Shown here piece by piece: positions 23,230-35,900 of a stretch of DNA of 64,000 bases (the first letter of the stretch is position 1; each line of letters opens with the position of its first letter). The position numbers and the translations under genes are program-made. The stretch is taken from the NCBI GenBank assembly GCA_014526335.1, contig JACTAT010000358.1:415487-479486 (forward strand), in the 5' to 3' direction. The notes under the pieces were generated by a model. The model saw only the letters and a list, made by a program, of their open reading frames with translations. It was not told the DNA's origin and did no database searches. Source of the stretch: Chrysaora quinquecirrha. Taxonomy: Eukaryota; Cnidaria; Scyphozoa; Semaeostomeae; Pelagiidae.

Positions 23230-26200
23230 CTTTTTCATCGAATCTATCTGGGTTAAATTCATCTGGGTCCTTCCAATAAGATCCTAATCGATGCAGTGAG
23301 CCTATTCCAACCATTACATGTGTTCCAGGTGGTATCTCATACATTCCAAGTTTATCAGCATTAATCGATGTTCTATCTGTTGTAATGGCAACAGGATACA
23401 GTCGCATTGCTTCTTTGATGCATTTATCAAGATACTTCATGCTATCTAGATCTTGCCAAGCTAATTCTCGATCATTACAAAACCCAAGGACATTATTAAT
23501 CTCTTCCCTAACCTTCTCTTGAATGTCAATATGTTTTGCTAATAACAGCAAAGTCCATGTGGCTGTTAAACTGGTCGTTTCGTGCCCAGCTATCATAAAT
23601 GTAAACACTTGATGGTATATATCTTCATCTGTAATTTTGTTGTGATTTTCATCCTCCATTTCGAACATCATTTCCAACAAATCTTGCTCATTCTTGGATT
23701 TGTCTGTCTTCAGTCTTTCTCCCTTTCTACGTTGGCGTACGATCTGTTTTGTAAAGGTGACAAAGTTAGTCATTAATACCAGGCAATACAGAGGTTAAGG
23801 TACCGATGTGCAAGAAGAGACTCGAAAATCATGCAGCAAGGAAAAATTGCTAACATTATAAAAAGTGGGCGTTTTTTTTAATTCAAAAAAAACCTGTTTT
23901 ACCAATGTTGGTGTACTTGCCCATGCAAACCTCGTGTGTAGTCAAGTACGATAGAAATTTTTGCCCCACCTTTGTTCTGAAACCAAATATAAACCAACGA
24001 GGCTGTTTGTTAAAATCACTACGGAAACCTTCAAATAATAATAGTTTTTTCTATATAGCTGTTCACCGTTAAACTTTTCAATGATATCTTGAGGAATATA
24101 CAGATTAGCGTGGCCAGTGGCCACCCAGTTGTCTCCCATGTTAGAAAAGCGTTGCCATCTATGTACCATGTTTTTGGTAACCTAACCCATCTTACCCAAG
24201 CAACTTGCCTGCTGTCTCTCAATTGACAAGAAAAACTCCAGCATCTGAAATGCCTAGCTATACAACCAGTTCTTGGGAGAACATAGGGGCCCTATGGGCA
24301 TGTTCGAAGAACGACTCTGGTTCAATATAGCTAATTCGGTCAAATGATGAAAGATGTTTGTCGCTATGCACAACGGTGACGATAACGATTATGGCGATAA
24401 TGGTGGTGGTTATGATGATGATGTTGATGACCACGATGATTGTGATGCTGTTGGTAAGGGTGCTTGTGGTGGTTGTGATAAGGGTGATCGTGGTGATAGT
24501 TGTAGGGGTGGTTGTGGTGGCGGTTATAGGGGGGGTGGTGGTGATAAGGATGGTCGTGATGATGGTTGTAGGGGTAGTTGTGGTGGTGGTGATAGGGGTG
24601 GTTTGGTGATGGTTGTAGGGGTGATTGTGGTGGTGGTGCTTATCCTTTAGATCTTGCCGCAGCCGCAGGTGATGGTCATGATCATGATGATGATGATGAT
24701 GATGATGGTGATTATTATTATTATTATTATTAGTATTGTGACGATTTTCATGGTGAGGATGTAATAATGACGATTTGTTTTGAAAGCTGTTTTGAAATTG
24801 CCGCTCTTTGCCAAGACTCTTTGATCAATGTTGAGAATGCGTGAAATGTCATTTACCAAACCAAGGTGGCAATTTGCCAGTTTCATATGGAAAACAACAT
24901 GAGTCATATGCAATCAAGCTTGTGCGAGGAGAAAAATTGTCACATGACCTTAAATTGACAAAGGGGCTTGCTGGCCTTGATTGTGAAGAACTAACCGCAA
25001 ATTGCGCATAAATGGCCGAGACAATGGCCCTAATGTCATTCTTGACAATGGCCCTATTGTTACACGCTTTCCATTGTTCAAGCGTTGGTTAGTTAGTTAG
25101 TTAGTGACATCCACTCCACACCAATATGTTCGAATTCTTCGAACATAAAAACCTTGACAACGGTTGTCCAAAATTACGTTGTGAAAAAACAAATTGAAAT
25201 GTGTGAAAGTAGAAGATCAACAGATTTCGGAAAAAGGTGGTCCAGATTTGAGAATAAAGCAAAGTAGCGGGACAGACCTTTCAACTGGAGCCATTGCCCT
25301 CATAGCAACAAGACCGTTTTTGAAACTTGATAATTTGCTGAGCTAATTATATTATTACCTTGTCTATCAGTGATCGAAAACACTTTTCAGCTTTCTGAAA
25401 CTCTTTCTCTTCGTTCGATTTAACTAGCTTCATAATTGGAAAGAGTTGCTTCAATGATCTTTTTTGAAGATCAAAACTCGCTCTAAGTATTGTATCGGTA
25501 GCTTTACTTTCTTCGTTATGTCCACCTTTAATGCAATTGAAAGAATAACCAAAGGCACATAGACCGATGACGTCAAGGGTAAGATGTGTCAGCTTCTCGA
25601 GTACATCACAATCCATTGTCTTGTCTGCTGTTTTAGAGATTTCGTTAGTCCAGAACTGTGAAGTTAAAAACGGTAAGTCATTAACTGATGTTGCTGATAC
25701 TACTACGGCATTAGCTGCTGGATATTCTGAAAAAAGTATAGCTATAAAAAATCTTCCACATGCCACCCTACACTTTTTTTTTATCAGAGCAAGATAATTT
25801 TTGCCAAAGCTCGATGTTGTTTTTCTTTGAATAATTTGAGGCTCGAGTGTTCTTAATGGTGTTCTTATTTCAACATTGATTTCTCTACAAGTAGCAACAC
25901 ACAATAAATTGCTTCTACCATAATCAATACAACATCTCTGGTCGCAACAAGCGCTGAAATCGTTAGATCATCGTGGGGGTAGTGACTACATCATCGTGAA
26001 AGTAAAAGTTCATTCAACTTTCACATTTTCCGCGATTCAGTCACAATTTGTTTCCATTTAAAGATCTATAATCGTGACGATCCATCGTCTAACAATGTTA
26101 TTAGCGTATCTTGTATAATGCAATTCTGTCGATACAATAGCTTAAATACATGGAAACTTGTCGCGTCGAATGATTGAAAATGTGCAATCCAACCTTTTAA

Positions 26201-28362
26201 CCTTTTGTAAGATTTGTAGTATCGATAGATTGAAGATTTTGAAGAGTGCATTTGGACAATTAGTTTCCTCCAAGCAATTTAAAAAGTGGGACGAGTGACA
26301 AAGGTGGGTTGGCAAGGTTGGCATAATGGACAATAATTCAATAGACATTTTCCACGAAAGGCTGCGATAATGGAAATTGTTCGCAATTTCGAGGTAGCTA
26401 CAGAGTTTTCGATGCAAAATTCGTATACAGCAGCAACAATTTAGTTTACCTGCAAAGTTTTACTATCTTAGCGCTTGTATTGTTGATTGTATGAGCGTTC
26501 AAAGTTCACGATTTTATAAGAGATTTCGCGAGGAGGGCTTTGACCAGTCGAGTTTTACCGCTGCAGTCACTTTTCACGGTCATGACCCATAGGGAATCCG
26601 GAACTTTGAAGGGCCATAAAATCAACAGCACAATCTTTAGGATCGTGAAACTTTGCAGATAGGTGAAACTTTGCAGATAGGCTACTGTAAGGCTTGTATG
26701 AATTTAGCATCGAAAACTCGACATCTTGAGGCTTGAAAATTTCAATCTCGGCGGCCTTTCGTCGAAAAGGTCTATTCAAAGTACGGAGCTCACCTCTAGA
26801 AGTTCATTGGTCTTCCCTACGAAAATTGGTAAGAATTGCTGTACCCTTGCCTTTGTGAAAAACGGATTAAGCTGCTTTCTCTGTATAGCATGAGCACGCC
26901 CATTCGCAGTGATGAGTCCGTTTCCAAATCCTGGAAGAACTTTCTTCAGAACATCCTGCCGTCTGTAATTTTTACAATTTTTCACAATGACATGTTTAGC
27001 GATTTCAGGATCTGTTATGTGTACTCGATAGCCACCTACAAATATTCAATTACGTTTCATCAGTATTACCGTACATACTCGAATTAAATTTTAACGCAAG
27101 AAATGGCTGGCAGTATCCATGCAGGGTTCCGGTCCGTTACCTGATTACTTGTCCTGATGTTCCCCAACACGCTCTTTCCGAGGACGCCGGAAGCATGGCA
27201 GGGCAAAAGGGGACATGACCCTGAAAATTATGGCGAAATAATAGAAACATTGAAACCTGTATCAATTGTCATGAAGGCAACAGGGCAATAGCCCCCTTGT
27301 CACCCTCTTCCGGCATCCCTGACTCTTTCTGAACGACTGATGCACAATATTCGCCCACCTTTGAGGTTTAGGTTTTCGGAGGATTCGTAGTTCAATGCTT
27401 GGAATGGATGGTGCAATAGAAGGTGATTTTTTTTACCGAGGTCGAGGGGCACTTCACCCGGGGGGGTACTTCATTCTTCAAATGACTAGACATGCCGCCC
27501 AGTTTTTCCAAACCCACCCATGTATAGAAAAAGCAACGAAATTTTTTACCCATTTTTACCAATATCTTAAATGTTTGAGCCCCATTTAACGCCTGAGGTA
27601 ACTCCAAATGCGGCGAAAAGGTATTTGCGCTGAAAACTAAAACTCACCTTTATCAGGCTTTTCAAAGCAATACATGTCTAAAATTTTTTATATATTTTAC
27701 TTCCCATGTGTAGAGATTCTTTACGAAAAATCAACCCATATGTGGGGAAATTAGCGCTAAAAAAGTTACCCATCTGGGCGGCACGTCTAGTATAACGAAC
27801 AAAGGAAGTACCCACCCCCCGGGGCACTTCACTGCTTGGAATCTCGTAGACCCTTAGTAGTATAACGCTGCAAAGCGACGATGAGGAAACACACAAAATA
27901 TTTTTTTCGCCAGAGTAAAAAATCGCTCTCTGGAGTTATCTAGACCCGTACAAGACTCGATCACCACACCCTAATTTCTTGGGATTTCCACTAATCCATC
28001 CAGCCAGATCAAGGGTGCTCCCCTTACTGTAATTTCTTGGATCAAAACGCTCATGGCACACAACAAAACAAAATAAAAAGGCTCAAGAAAAATGAACAAC
28101 TTCTCTTACCGAATAAAATGTAATATTTGAAAACCGATCCATATTTCCGTGCCCATTTTAGTAACAAGGCGTGATGGTCAGTAGAGATAGAAAAGTCAAG
28201 GGTGTTGCCAAGTAGAAAATGACCTTTTGGACCTGGAATAAGGTCGAAGGGCTTGTTTCTTCTCCGAAATCTCAGGATCAGTGCTATACCGATAATCAAA
28301 ACAGCTATCCAGCCGGTGTGATAATACAGCATTGAGATCAGATTAGGATTCCAATACGCCAT
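23230..28362 (-). CDS. Cytochrome P450, 3' end not found
   Basis: Four exons with consistent GT-AG junctions: 28362-28110, 27035-26794, 25655-25359 and 23743-23230, giving about 435 residues. Exon 1 has an N-terminal membrane anchor (GWIAVLIIGIALIL), basic RFRRRNK and the hinge IPGPKGHFLLGN, as in microsomal P450s. Exon 2 has the C-helix region NGLITANGRAHAIQRKQLN. Exon 4 carries the oxygen-activation motif AGHETT, the ExxR motif (EAMR) and PDEFNPDRF. A P450 needs a further 60-70 residues including the haem-ligand cysteine; exon 4 ends with a good donor (GTACGT), but no such exon was found. The family is uncertain (CYP4/CYP46-like flavour). The gene is either truncated or continues in a distant small exon. 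Confidence 0.75.
24375..24745. repeat. GGT/GAT trinucleotide-rich tract
   Basis: An imperfect (GGT)n and (GAT)n tract followed by pure ATG-ATG and TTA repeats near 24680-24732, inside a P450 intron. It creates glycine- or valine-rich reading frames that are not genes. Confidence 0.8.
26455..26735. repeat. Foldback-type repeat in P450 intron
   Basis: Contains CAAAGTTTTACTATCTTAGC and ATAAGAGATTTCGCGAGG-type pieces that match the inverted-repeat element at 41755-42060 and pieces at 29010-29215. Borders are imprecise. Confidence 0.4.
27455..27826. repeat. MITE with CCCGGGGGG termini
   Basis: A long imperfect inverted repeat. The left arm has GGGGGGGTACTTC, then GACTAGACATGCCGCCCAG. The right arm has CTGGGCGGCACGTCTAGT, then GAAGTACCCACCCCCC. 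It is about 370 bp, lies in P450 intron 1 and has no coding capacity. Confidence 0.65.
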
Positions 28363-29341
28363 TTTCAATCTCTAAAATCGTCTGACAAGACAAGGCCCTC
28401 AACCATCTGCGCTGGCCTGGCCTAAAGTTTTTATTGGACATGACTAACTATCCGTTGACTGATCTATTTGAACTGCCAACTTCACTAATCAACACTTCAT
28501 TGTTTGTTTTGTTTGTTTCTTGGTCATCCCCTTTTTGTGAAACTATTATTTAATTTGCATAATACTGCCCCCACGTGCTAAACGTGTATCCTTCTAGCAC
28601 CTGTAGCGCGATCTTTTTTCGCGCCTTAAAATTTTTCGAGATTTGCAGGAAAGCAGAACGACACTGCTGGACATTATATTGTCAGTTCCAAGAGGGCGTA
28701 CTCGGAAAGATTTAAGACAGGGATGCTTTCTTATTTGAAAAGATGCTTCAGATCACCATGCAATGCAAGAAATGACAGACTGCAAATCTCAAACCAAAAA
28801 AATCCGAAAAATATTTGACTGGGTTCTTATTTCGGCTCCAAAACAATGACAGAAATCCCCACAAATTTTACCAGGAAGATGATGCAAAATCCTAAGCTGT
28901 TCAGATGAATTGTTCTCGAGATTACTATTACTCGAATCCATTGAACTAAAAATAAAAAGTTTTAAAGTTATAAAAGTTATTTTTATTTTTATTTCAGTGC
29001 TCGAATCGAATTGAATAGACCTTTTCGAGGTGAAACGTCGGGGTGAAAAAGTTTACCGTCAACAAAGCCCTTATAGAATCACAAACTTTGCACGCCCTTA
29101 TAACATCGGTGGCCCCAGTGTTGTGGTAGTGAAACTTTGCAATGCACCGAACTAAATTTCAGATGCTTGACTTTAGCATCGAAAACTCGATTACTTGACA
29201 TGTTAATAAGTTTCAATCCTGACATCTATTGTTTGTGAATCAAAGGTCTATTGTTTGTGAATCAAAATCAATTGTCCTCGTTTTGGAAATTTGGCCTCTC
29301 TTATATCTGGCATATGGACAACTTCGGTCTTTATCTTCAAG
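28363..29341. other. Intergenic, P450 to UQCRH
   Basis: Divergent promoters of the minus-strand P450 and plus-strand UQCRH should lie here. No clear TATA box was assigned. A partial copy of the foldback repeat occupies about 29010-29215. Confidence 0.4.
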
Positions 29342-30726
29342 ATGGCTGGAGACATGGAACTGACAACCGGAGAAAGCGCAAATGAAGGTGCTACTGAGGT
29401 AGAGCAAGTTCAAGAAGTTGAAGGATCTGAGGTACTATGACTAATAACGTCGAATTTACATCCATTTCTATGTCCAAGAATGTATCTTTTGATTTGTGTT
29501 GGTTTATCTCCAGCACAGCAACTCAGCCAGGCCAGAACAGGCGCAGTCTCGTCTCCTCTCTCTCTCTCAGCCTCTTCTGGTTCTGGTGTTGCCTTTGGCG
29601 CTGTGCAGCTCAGCTGCAGTGCACTATATACCTTATATCTGGGTCGCACTGGTGACCAGCGTGCACTAGATGTGAAGGTGAGGTCTAGGCCCAGAGATAG
29701 AGGATTGGAATAAATACAGTCAGAAAATATGTCTGATTGAAATGAAATTATAGGAGTACTCTTCTCTACAGAACAGAGAGTTAGTTTTCCCATTTTTGGC
29801 TGAGTTGCCTACCTTGGTGGAAACTTTGTTTGTGCACAATGGAGAACTTGGGTGCTTACCGTCCCATATCAAAGCCAATTTGACTGCTTTATGGATCACA
29901 TATATATAACCAGGTTGGAAAACAATTCAATTTCAATTTTTCAATTTCAATTTCATTAATACATCACCCTCTGGGGGTCTGGTATTTTACAATTTACAAA
30001 CATGCAAGTTTCAGCCAATGTGTCAGTGCAAGGAGATTGGGAAACCAATAGGCTAATTAACATGATAATAGGTTAAACAATAGGAAAGGTGTAAGTGTCA
30101 TTACAAGTGGGAACAAGTTTCCCAACCTGGATATATAAGTGTATTATTTTTTATCTAAGGATGCACAAGAGTCTGAAGAAAACCTTGATGTGACTGAAGA
30201 GGGTGAAAATGGAGAACCTCAAGAAGAGGCAGGAGAAGAAGCTCCTGAAGATGGTGGTGATGAAGGAGAGGATGAGGATGATGATGACGAGGAAGAGGAA
30301 GAGGAAGAAGAAGAGGAAGAGGAACCCGTTGACCCTCAAGATGATCTTAAGGAATCATGCACAAACTCAGTCTCCTGTAAACCACTGCTTAGAGAATTTG
30401 AAAAATGTGAAGAAAGAGTGACTAGTAGAACAAAAACAGAAGAAACCTGTTTGCCAGAATATCTTGATTTTATCAAATGTAGAGACAAGTGTGTAAGTAT
30501 GACTTAGAGATGATGTTTTACGTTACTCAGTTTTAAGGTGATAGATAAGCATGAATCTCATGTGTTGCAGACCTTTGGTAACCATGATATAATATAAAAC
30601 AAAGCACACAAATAAAGTAAAGTAAAGTAAAAAAATAGATTTCAATTTCTTTCCAGACAAGTTTAATGAATCTCTTGATTTTCTGTTTTGCAGGTATCAA
30701 GAGACCTGTTTTCCAAACTGAAATGA
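29342..30726 (+). CDS. UQCRH: Cytochrome b-c1 complex subunit 6 (hinge protein)
   Basis: Three phase-0 exons: 29342-29431, 30160-30492 and 30694-30726, encoding 151 residues. The product is the hinge subunit of mitochondrial respiratory complex III, which sits at the intermembrane-space side and helps cytochrome c1 dock with cytochrome c. Residues 1-30 start MAGDMELTTGES. An extremely acidic run follows (DEDDDDEEEEEEEEEEEEP), then the conserved core VDPQDDLKESC with paired cysteines (SCKPLLREFEKCEERV, EETC, DFIKCRDKC), matching the twin disulphide hairpin. The tiny last exon gives VSRDLFSKLK, the family's usual C-terminus. Vertebrate UQCRH is about 90 residues, so the acidic N-terminal part is long here. 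The gene appears intact and is probably an ordinary housekeeping gene. Confidence 0.93.
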
Positions 30727-31377
30727 TTCAGTTGATGTTAGAAACATTCAAATTGATTGTTAACCTGGACAATGGTTCTGCTTGTGAGTTATGCATTTGT
30801 ATTTTATGTCATTTTAAAGCGAAATTAGACTATTATTTCCACTTCTGAGTTTTACTTCTGCTATGACTTAAGAATGTTGGTCATGCTAAAGTATCTTAAC
30901 CCCATTAGTCCTTTAAACCTTAGCATCTTAAACCCAATATTTCTTTAAACCGTTAGTGAACCAAATAACAGTCTCTGGATAATCGAAGAATGTCTAGGCA
31001 TATCTTTCCAAAATTTTGCCGTATCACAGCATAGTCAATAGAATGCACAGTTTTTGATCACATGACAGCTTTTTCACACTGACTCAAGCTCTACGACTGA
31101 ACAATAGACCAAAACATTAGGCTACCATACCAGTGTTTATTCTATTGACTATGATTACAGGATGTTATATAATTCATCCAATTGCTACAGGTCACATTCC
31201 TTAGCCATGCTGGTGATGAAGATATTGCATTACGTTACATAATTCTGCCATAAAGACAGCATTTGCTGGATAACCCCTGTTGTGAAGAAAATTACACCCA
31301 GGATTTTTCAACTAATTGGCAGAGAAAGATTGTTTTGGAATCTGTCCACATGAAAGCCAAAAGGGCTGGTTCGGTGT

Positions 31378-31520
31378 AGACAGAGAAAGTTCCTTTTCTA
31401 ACTTGGACTCTTCAATTAATTCTATTGGTCTTCCTGCTGTATCCTGCAAGCTGATAGGTGTTTCGAAATATGATACGAATTCAACTTCACTTTTTTGATT
31501 GATGCATTTCAAGTCATTTC
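31378..31520. repeat. Dispersed short repeat family
   Basis: Contains CTTGGACTCTTCAAT, a run CTGCTGTATCCTGCAAGCTG and ATTGGTG-like blocks shared in the same order with about 39925-40070, 41240-41380 and 63145-63240. Borders and class are unknown; the size suits a SINE. Confidence 0.45.
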
Positions 31521-31829
31521 AATTCATTGTACTTCATTTCATTCATATTTTCTTTTTAACAAGATAAAAAGGGGGAGGACTATTATTTCTTGCTCAAGAG
31601 TAATTAGAACCTTCATTTTTGATGCTGAAGCCTTACAGGGTTGTTCATTTTGGGATATACAATATATTGAAGAACACAAAGAAATCAAGATATTTTGCTG
31701 ATAATCTATGAAAGTGTTACATCTTTATCTTTTTTGAATAAAAAAGTTGTTCCAAATCAACCTTTGAAGCACTTTTTGAAACATTTTAATAAAAATTTAT
31801 GAACTTTTAGATTTATATATACATTTTCC

Positions 31830-32250
31830 ATGAATGGCAAACCACAATAGATAGTGTCTGAACGTGATCAGAGAGCTATTTGACATTACGGATGTTTCCA
31901 GAGTTCAATGAAGTCATTTATTAACTCTCCCAAGTCAGACAGCCAAACGCTGTCCTCCCGTTTTGACTTTGTTATTTTGCTATTTCGAGCCTTCTTTAGC
32001 ACCGTGCATATTTGTTTATGTTTTCATGAATGTGAAACACAAGGACAGATTTTTCCACGATTGGTACATAAAAATGAATGGGGTGCAAAGAGAAAGAAAG
32101 CTGGTGACAATCCCACTTAGCTAACGAGTTCAACTAAATCGTCGAGTAACTGTCGAAGTCATACAGTTCAAGGATCTCCTCCCGTTTTGGCTTTTTTTTT
32201 CGGCTACGTTGAGCCTTCAGTAGCATACATATTTGTATATATTTTTCATG
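31830..32250 (-). repeat. Degraded tRNA-SINE relics
   Basis: Two diverged stretches share ATGAATGGCAAACCAC, CAGACAGCCAAACGCTG and CTCCTCCCGTTTTGG-like blocks with the clearer SINE at 53255-53445. Their own box A and box B are no longer recognisable. Confidence 0.4.
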
Positions 32251-32990
32251 AATAGAATGAGATCCAGTGTCTCGCCGCAAATAAAACGTGAACAAGTCTG
32301 AACTCCAATCTCGTTGTTTTTTGGTTGTTATTTCTTTGTTGATTGTCGTTCGTTGATTCTTCTTGCAAAAAATCATTTAGCACCGCATATTTCGCCGACA
32401 ACCATCTTTGAAAATGCTTATTCTCAATATACCTATCGCATTGTTGTTCGCAGATTAAATTCTAAAGTTATATGCAAACATGTTTGTACATATATATTCA
32501 AATATATCACAGTTATTAATCATAGTTACTGGTGAAGATCATTGATTGAAACGTTTAAAAAGTTTAACTATATATTTTTGAATGTCTCATATACATTCAA
32601 ATGTACACATATTCATGAAATACTACTGTTTATACGGAGAAAGTCGAAAATTAAAGGAAAGGAGTTTTTCATTTCAGTTTTTTCCAGAATCTCAACCGTA
32701 TAAAAGTCGCTAACTCAACTCAACCAACTGTTTATAGATGAAAATTTCATTTTGTTAAAAAGTAGAAACTATAAGTATAGGTTTTTTTTATTTTAGGGAA
32801 ATCAGGCGTGTACATAGAGATTTATAGTGAATGCCTTAATTACTCAATAGCTTGTATGTTTGAAATCGCGAATATCCAATCGTATTTCAGGATTTCATAT
32901 TGCTGCTTATTGATTGGTCATTTTCAGATTATAAGCTACAGTTCTCATGAAAGAAATTCAAAGTTCCTCAATGGGCAGGAATTTTTATTT

Positions 32991-35900
32991 TCAATCTTCC
33001 AAATTTGACCATGAACGTGATATCTTTGATACATCCATTTTCGGACTTTTGGCTAAAGGAATCAAAATGTCATCCTCCTCCGCATAACTCATCGATTGCT
33101 CATCTCTACTTGTGCCTTCTTTCAGCTTAATTCTCATAGCCTTAAACATATCAAGTTTCCAATTATTCTTCGCTAGTTGTTTCAGATATTTAAAGCTTCG
33201 TTTTGCTTCTTGCAACAAGAAATTAAAGTCAGGCTCAAATGTTGGTGCGGCATTAGGACCAATATTCTTATTGCCATGCTTTGCCAAAGGCATACGGACA
33301 AGCATCTCTGCATACGTACGCATTGCATCTACCATCAGATTAATTGTTGTGACGTACTCTGCTCTTTTCGTTGCATTAGTCGTTTTGTACAACAGCTCAA
33401 ATGATCTCAGGAACATTGTGTACATTATGTTAAACGCTTTGCTTGCAGTCCGTATTTTTCCTCGTGGACAATCACTGTGTTTGAGATTTGACGCTATTGG
33501 CCAAACACCTTTCTCGAACACTGCAACTCTTTTAACTTTGAGGTTATTTACTTTCTCTCTGAATTTCTGAAATAGAAAAATGTTGAATTTCAGAATCATC
33601 TATATTACCACTAAGTAGTTGTGCACGATCAGCATCCGATTGATCAAACCCGTTTGATCAGACTGATTTGCATTTGTGCGATTCTGTTTCTTCAGAAACT
33701 TCAGAAACGGTGCTTTTGCACGCGCTTTTGCGTTCTACATTTTTCAATACCACTACGGGAGACTGCAACACTTCTAGCCTCACAACACTTAAAGACTTTT
33801 GCAACACTTTTCTGTGTCGTTTTTTTGTGTCTTTTCTTAAATTGTAATTAACAGTTGAATTGTAAGTGTCATACATGGTAGGGACCAAATGACCTCGTGT
33901 CTTTCCCCGCCATGCATGGCACATGTAAATTGTATTATTTTATTTAGCTTTAGGTTTTGTTGTTATAAAAAAAAACACTTAAAGAAAGTTCCCAAAAGCT
34001 ACAAAACATTTTCCGCGGTCGCATACTACGATCCGCTGTCGCAACCTACGAAGCACCCATTCAAAACAGATAATCCCTTTGGAGCACAGATAGGCAAACG
34101 AAAGCTGAAGTCGCTTGCGATATCCTACTTACCTTTATCACGTGATTTGATTCCTCCTCCAACATGGCAGGTAACTTGTCCTTCACTCTGATTATCGGAA
34201 GAGAATTTGTTTCATCAACTACAGACCTAATGGCCACATATTGCGATTGGTATTCATCATCTAAACTATGTGTTGTATCCAAAACTGCTTTTATGGTCGT
34301 AACAGCGGATGTAAAATCATGAACAACAAACGTGCTTCCAAACGAACGCCCTTTTCCATTGTTTATAATCTGCATTGAGGCGTCGCCTGTGAAAATAGTA
34401 TTATTCACGCCACAGTCCGTTAAATGGGTTAACGTAAGAAGGATATGATCAAAGAACTGCCCAAATGATGAATGGTGTTCGAAAACATGACGATCTTGTG
34501 GATCAACATATTGATTATATCCTTTGCCTTGTTCATCTCGAAATTTCGTTTCATTTATCAACAGCTCCGTTACTTGTTTGCACTTCTTGTAACCACGGTT
34601 TGAGGTAGTGAAAACATTGCAATTTTTGCATTCTTTCTTGCTACTGCATTTGCATTTATTTTTCTTGCTTCCGACGTAATCAAAGATTGTTTTCCTAAAG
34701 AGCATCCCAACCAGGTCGCAATCTGGTCTCTTTAACTCAAGAAATTGGTTTGATAAAGAGTGCACTGATAATTTCTCCAAAGAGAGGATCAAGTTCCTTT
34801 TTATACCTCCAGGCAGTGTGCTAAGATAATTTGGCACAAACCCTTGGTGTAGAAACTTTGGCTTTCCTCCAATGGCTTCTAGTAAGTTACCTATTAATAC
34901 CATCTTTCTAACGTCTTGCCATGCAACATGATTGATGAGATCTTTGATTCTGCCGTTATGCTTATCTCTAATTGACCAAAGAGCTGTGAGCATTGGTGGT
35001 AGACCAGCATGAGCTATTTCTAGGCCGATCTGTAGTAAGCTTTTCAGGTAATGTTTTGTGAACACTTTGGTGACATCACCAAACGCGGGTTTTTCTTGAT
35101 TCAACCAACTCAGTATCATCTTCAGCCTCGGTTCTGAAAGATCTCTTGTTGCAGGCATATAGCTCGGATGGCTCATCGGCAGGGTTAAAGATATTTTCAT
35201 TATATCTTTATGATCGATGATATCAAAATAGTTGGCCATATCAAACGTTCTGCTGCTTATCACTGGGTATAGATTTGCATATTGTCTGAATATGGGATAG
35301 ACATGATCGATCCACGTAATTGGTTCCGTGTACGATCTGTTGTGATAAACGTGTAGAAAAAGACGTGAGTCTCCAAAGCTGGCCCTCTTACCCATTTCCG
35401 AACCAGTAACAAAGTAAGCATATCCCTCCAAATTACCATCTAATCCAGTTCGTTGAAATGTTGAAGAAATAGTTGAAAATTTAGCATGTGCTATTCCATT
35501 CTTGTCTGTTTTGAATGATACATAGGAAACCTGTGCTTGTTCCCTTTCTCCCACACCGGATACTTCAACGATGCCTGCAGTGTTTAGGAAAAGTACTACA
35601 GTTGCATTTGGATATGGTTTTCTGAATTTCGCTACAAAGAATTTAGTCTGTACAAGTTGACCCGTCTGCAATCTAAATACCCAGTTATTCATTGGTTTCA
35701 CTAGGATTCCATCTTTCGGTTCCTGCATGAGAAGCTTGCATGTTTTTCCTCTGATCTGAAATGTGAAGGATTAAAGACAGTTTACATTTGTGCTATTTGC
35801 TTTCAGGGCGGTTTTATTTAGTGCTATTTACTACTAGGACTGATTAAATTACTTCACGGAGCCTAATTGCTGGTGGGGGTTGGAATAGGCGGGGATTGGA

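Larger units (their letters stand above)
30727..32990. other. Intergenic, SINE relics, no gene
   Basis: No gene motif. It holds a short repeat copy at about 31378-31520 and two diverged SINE relics at about 31830-32250. The minus-strand VioB-like gene ends at 32991. Confidence 0.5.

Noticed and set aside
24354..24650. Glycine-rich and valine-rich ORFs
   Set aside because: Products of GGT/GAT simple repeats inside a P450 intron.
29410..29793. Overlapping ORFs in the first UQCRH intron
   Set aside because: Intronic, with CT-rich low-complexity sequence; the UQCRH splice model explains the region.
33112..33570. Plus-strand ORFs opposite VioB-like exon 4
   Set aside because: Antisense shadows of a conserved coding exon.
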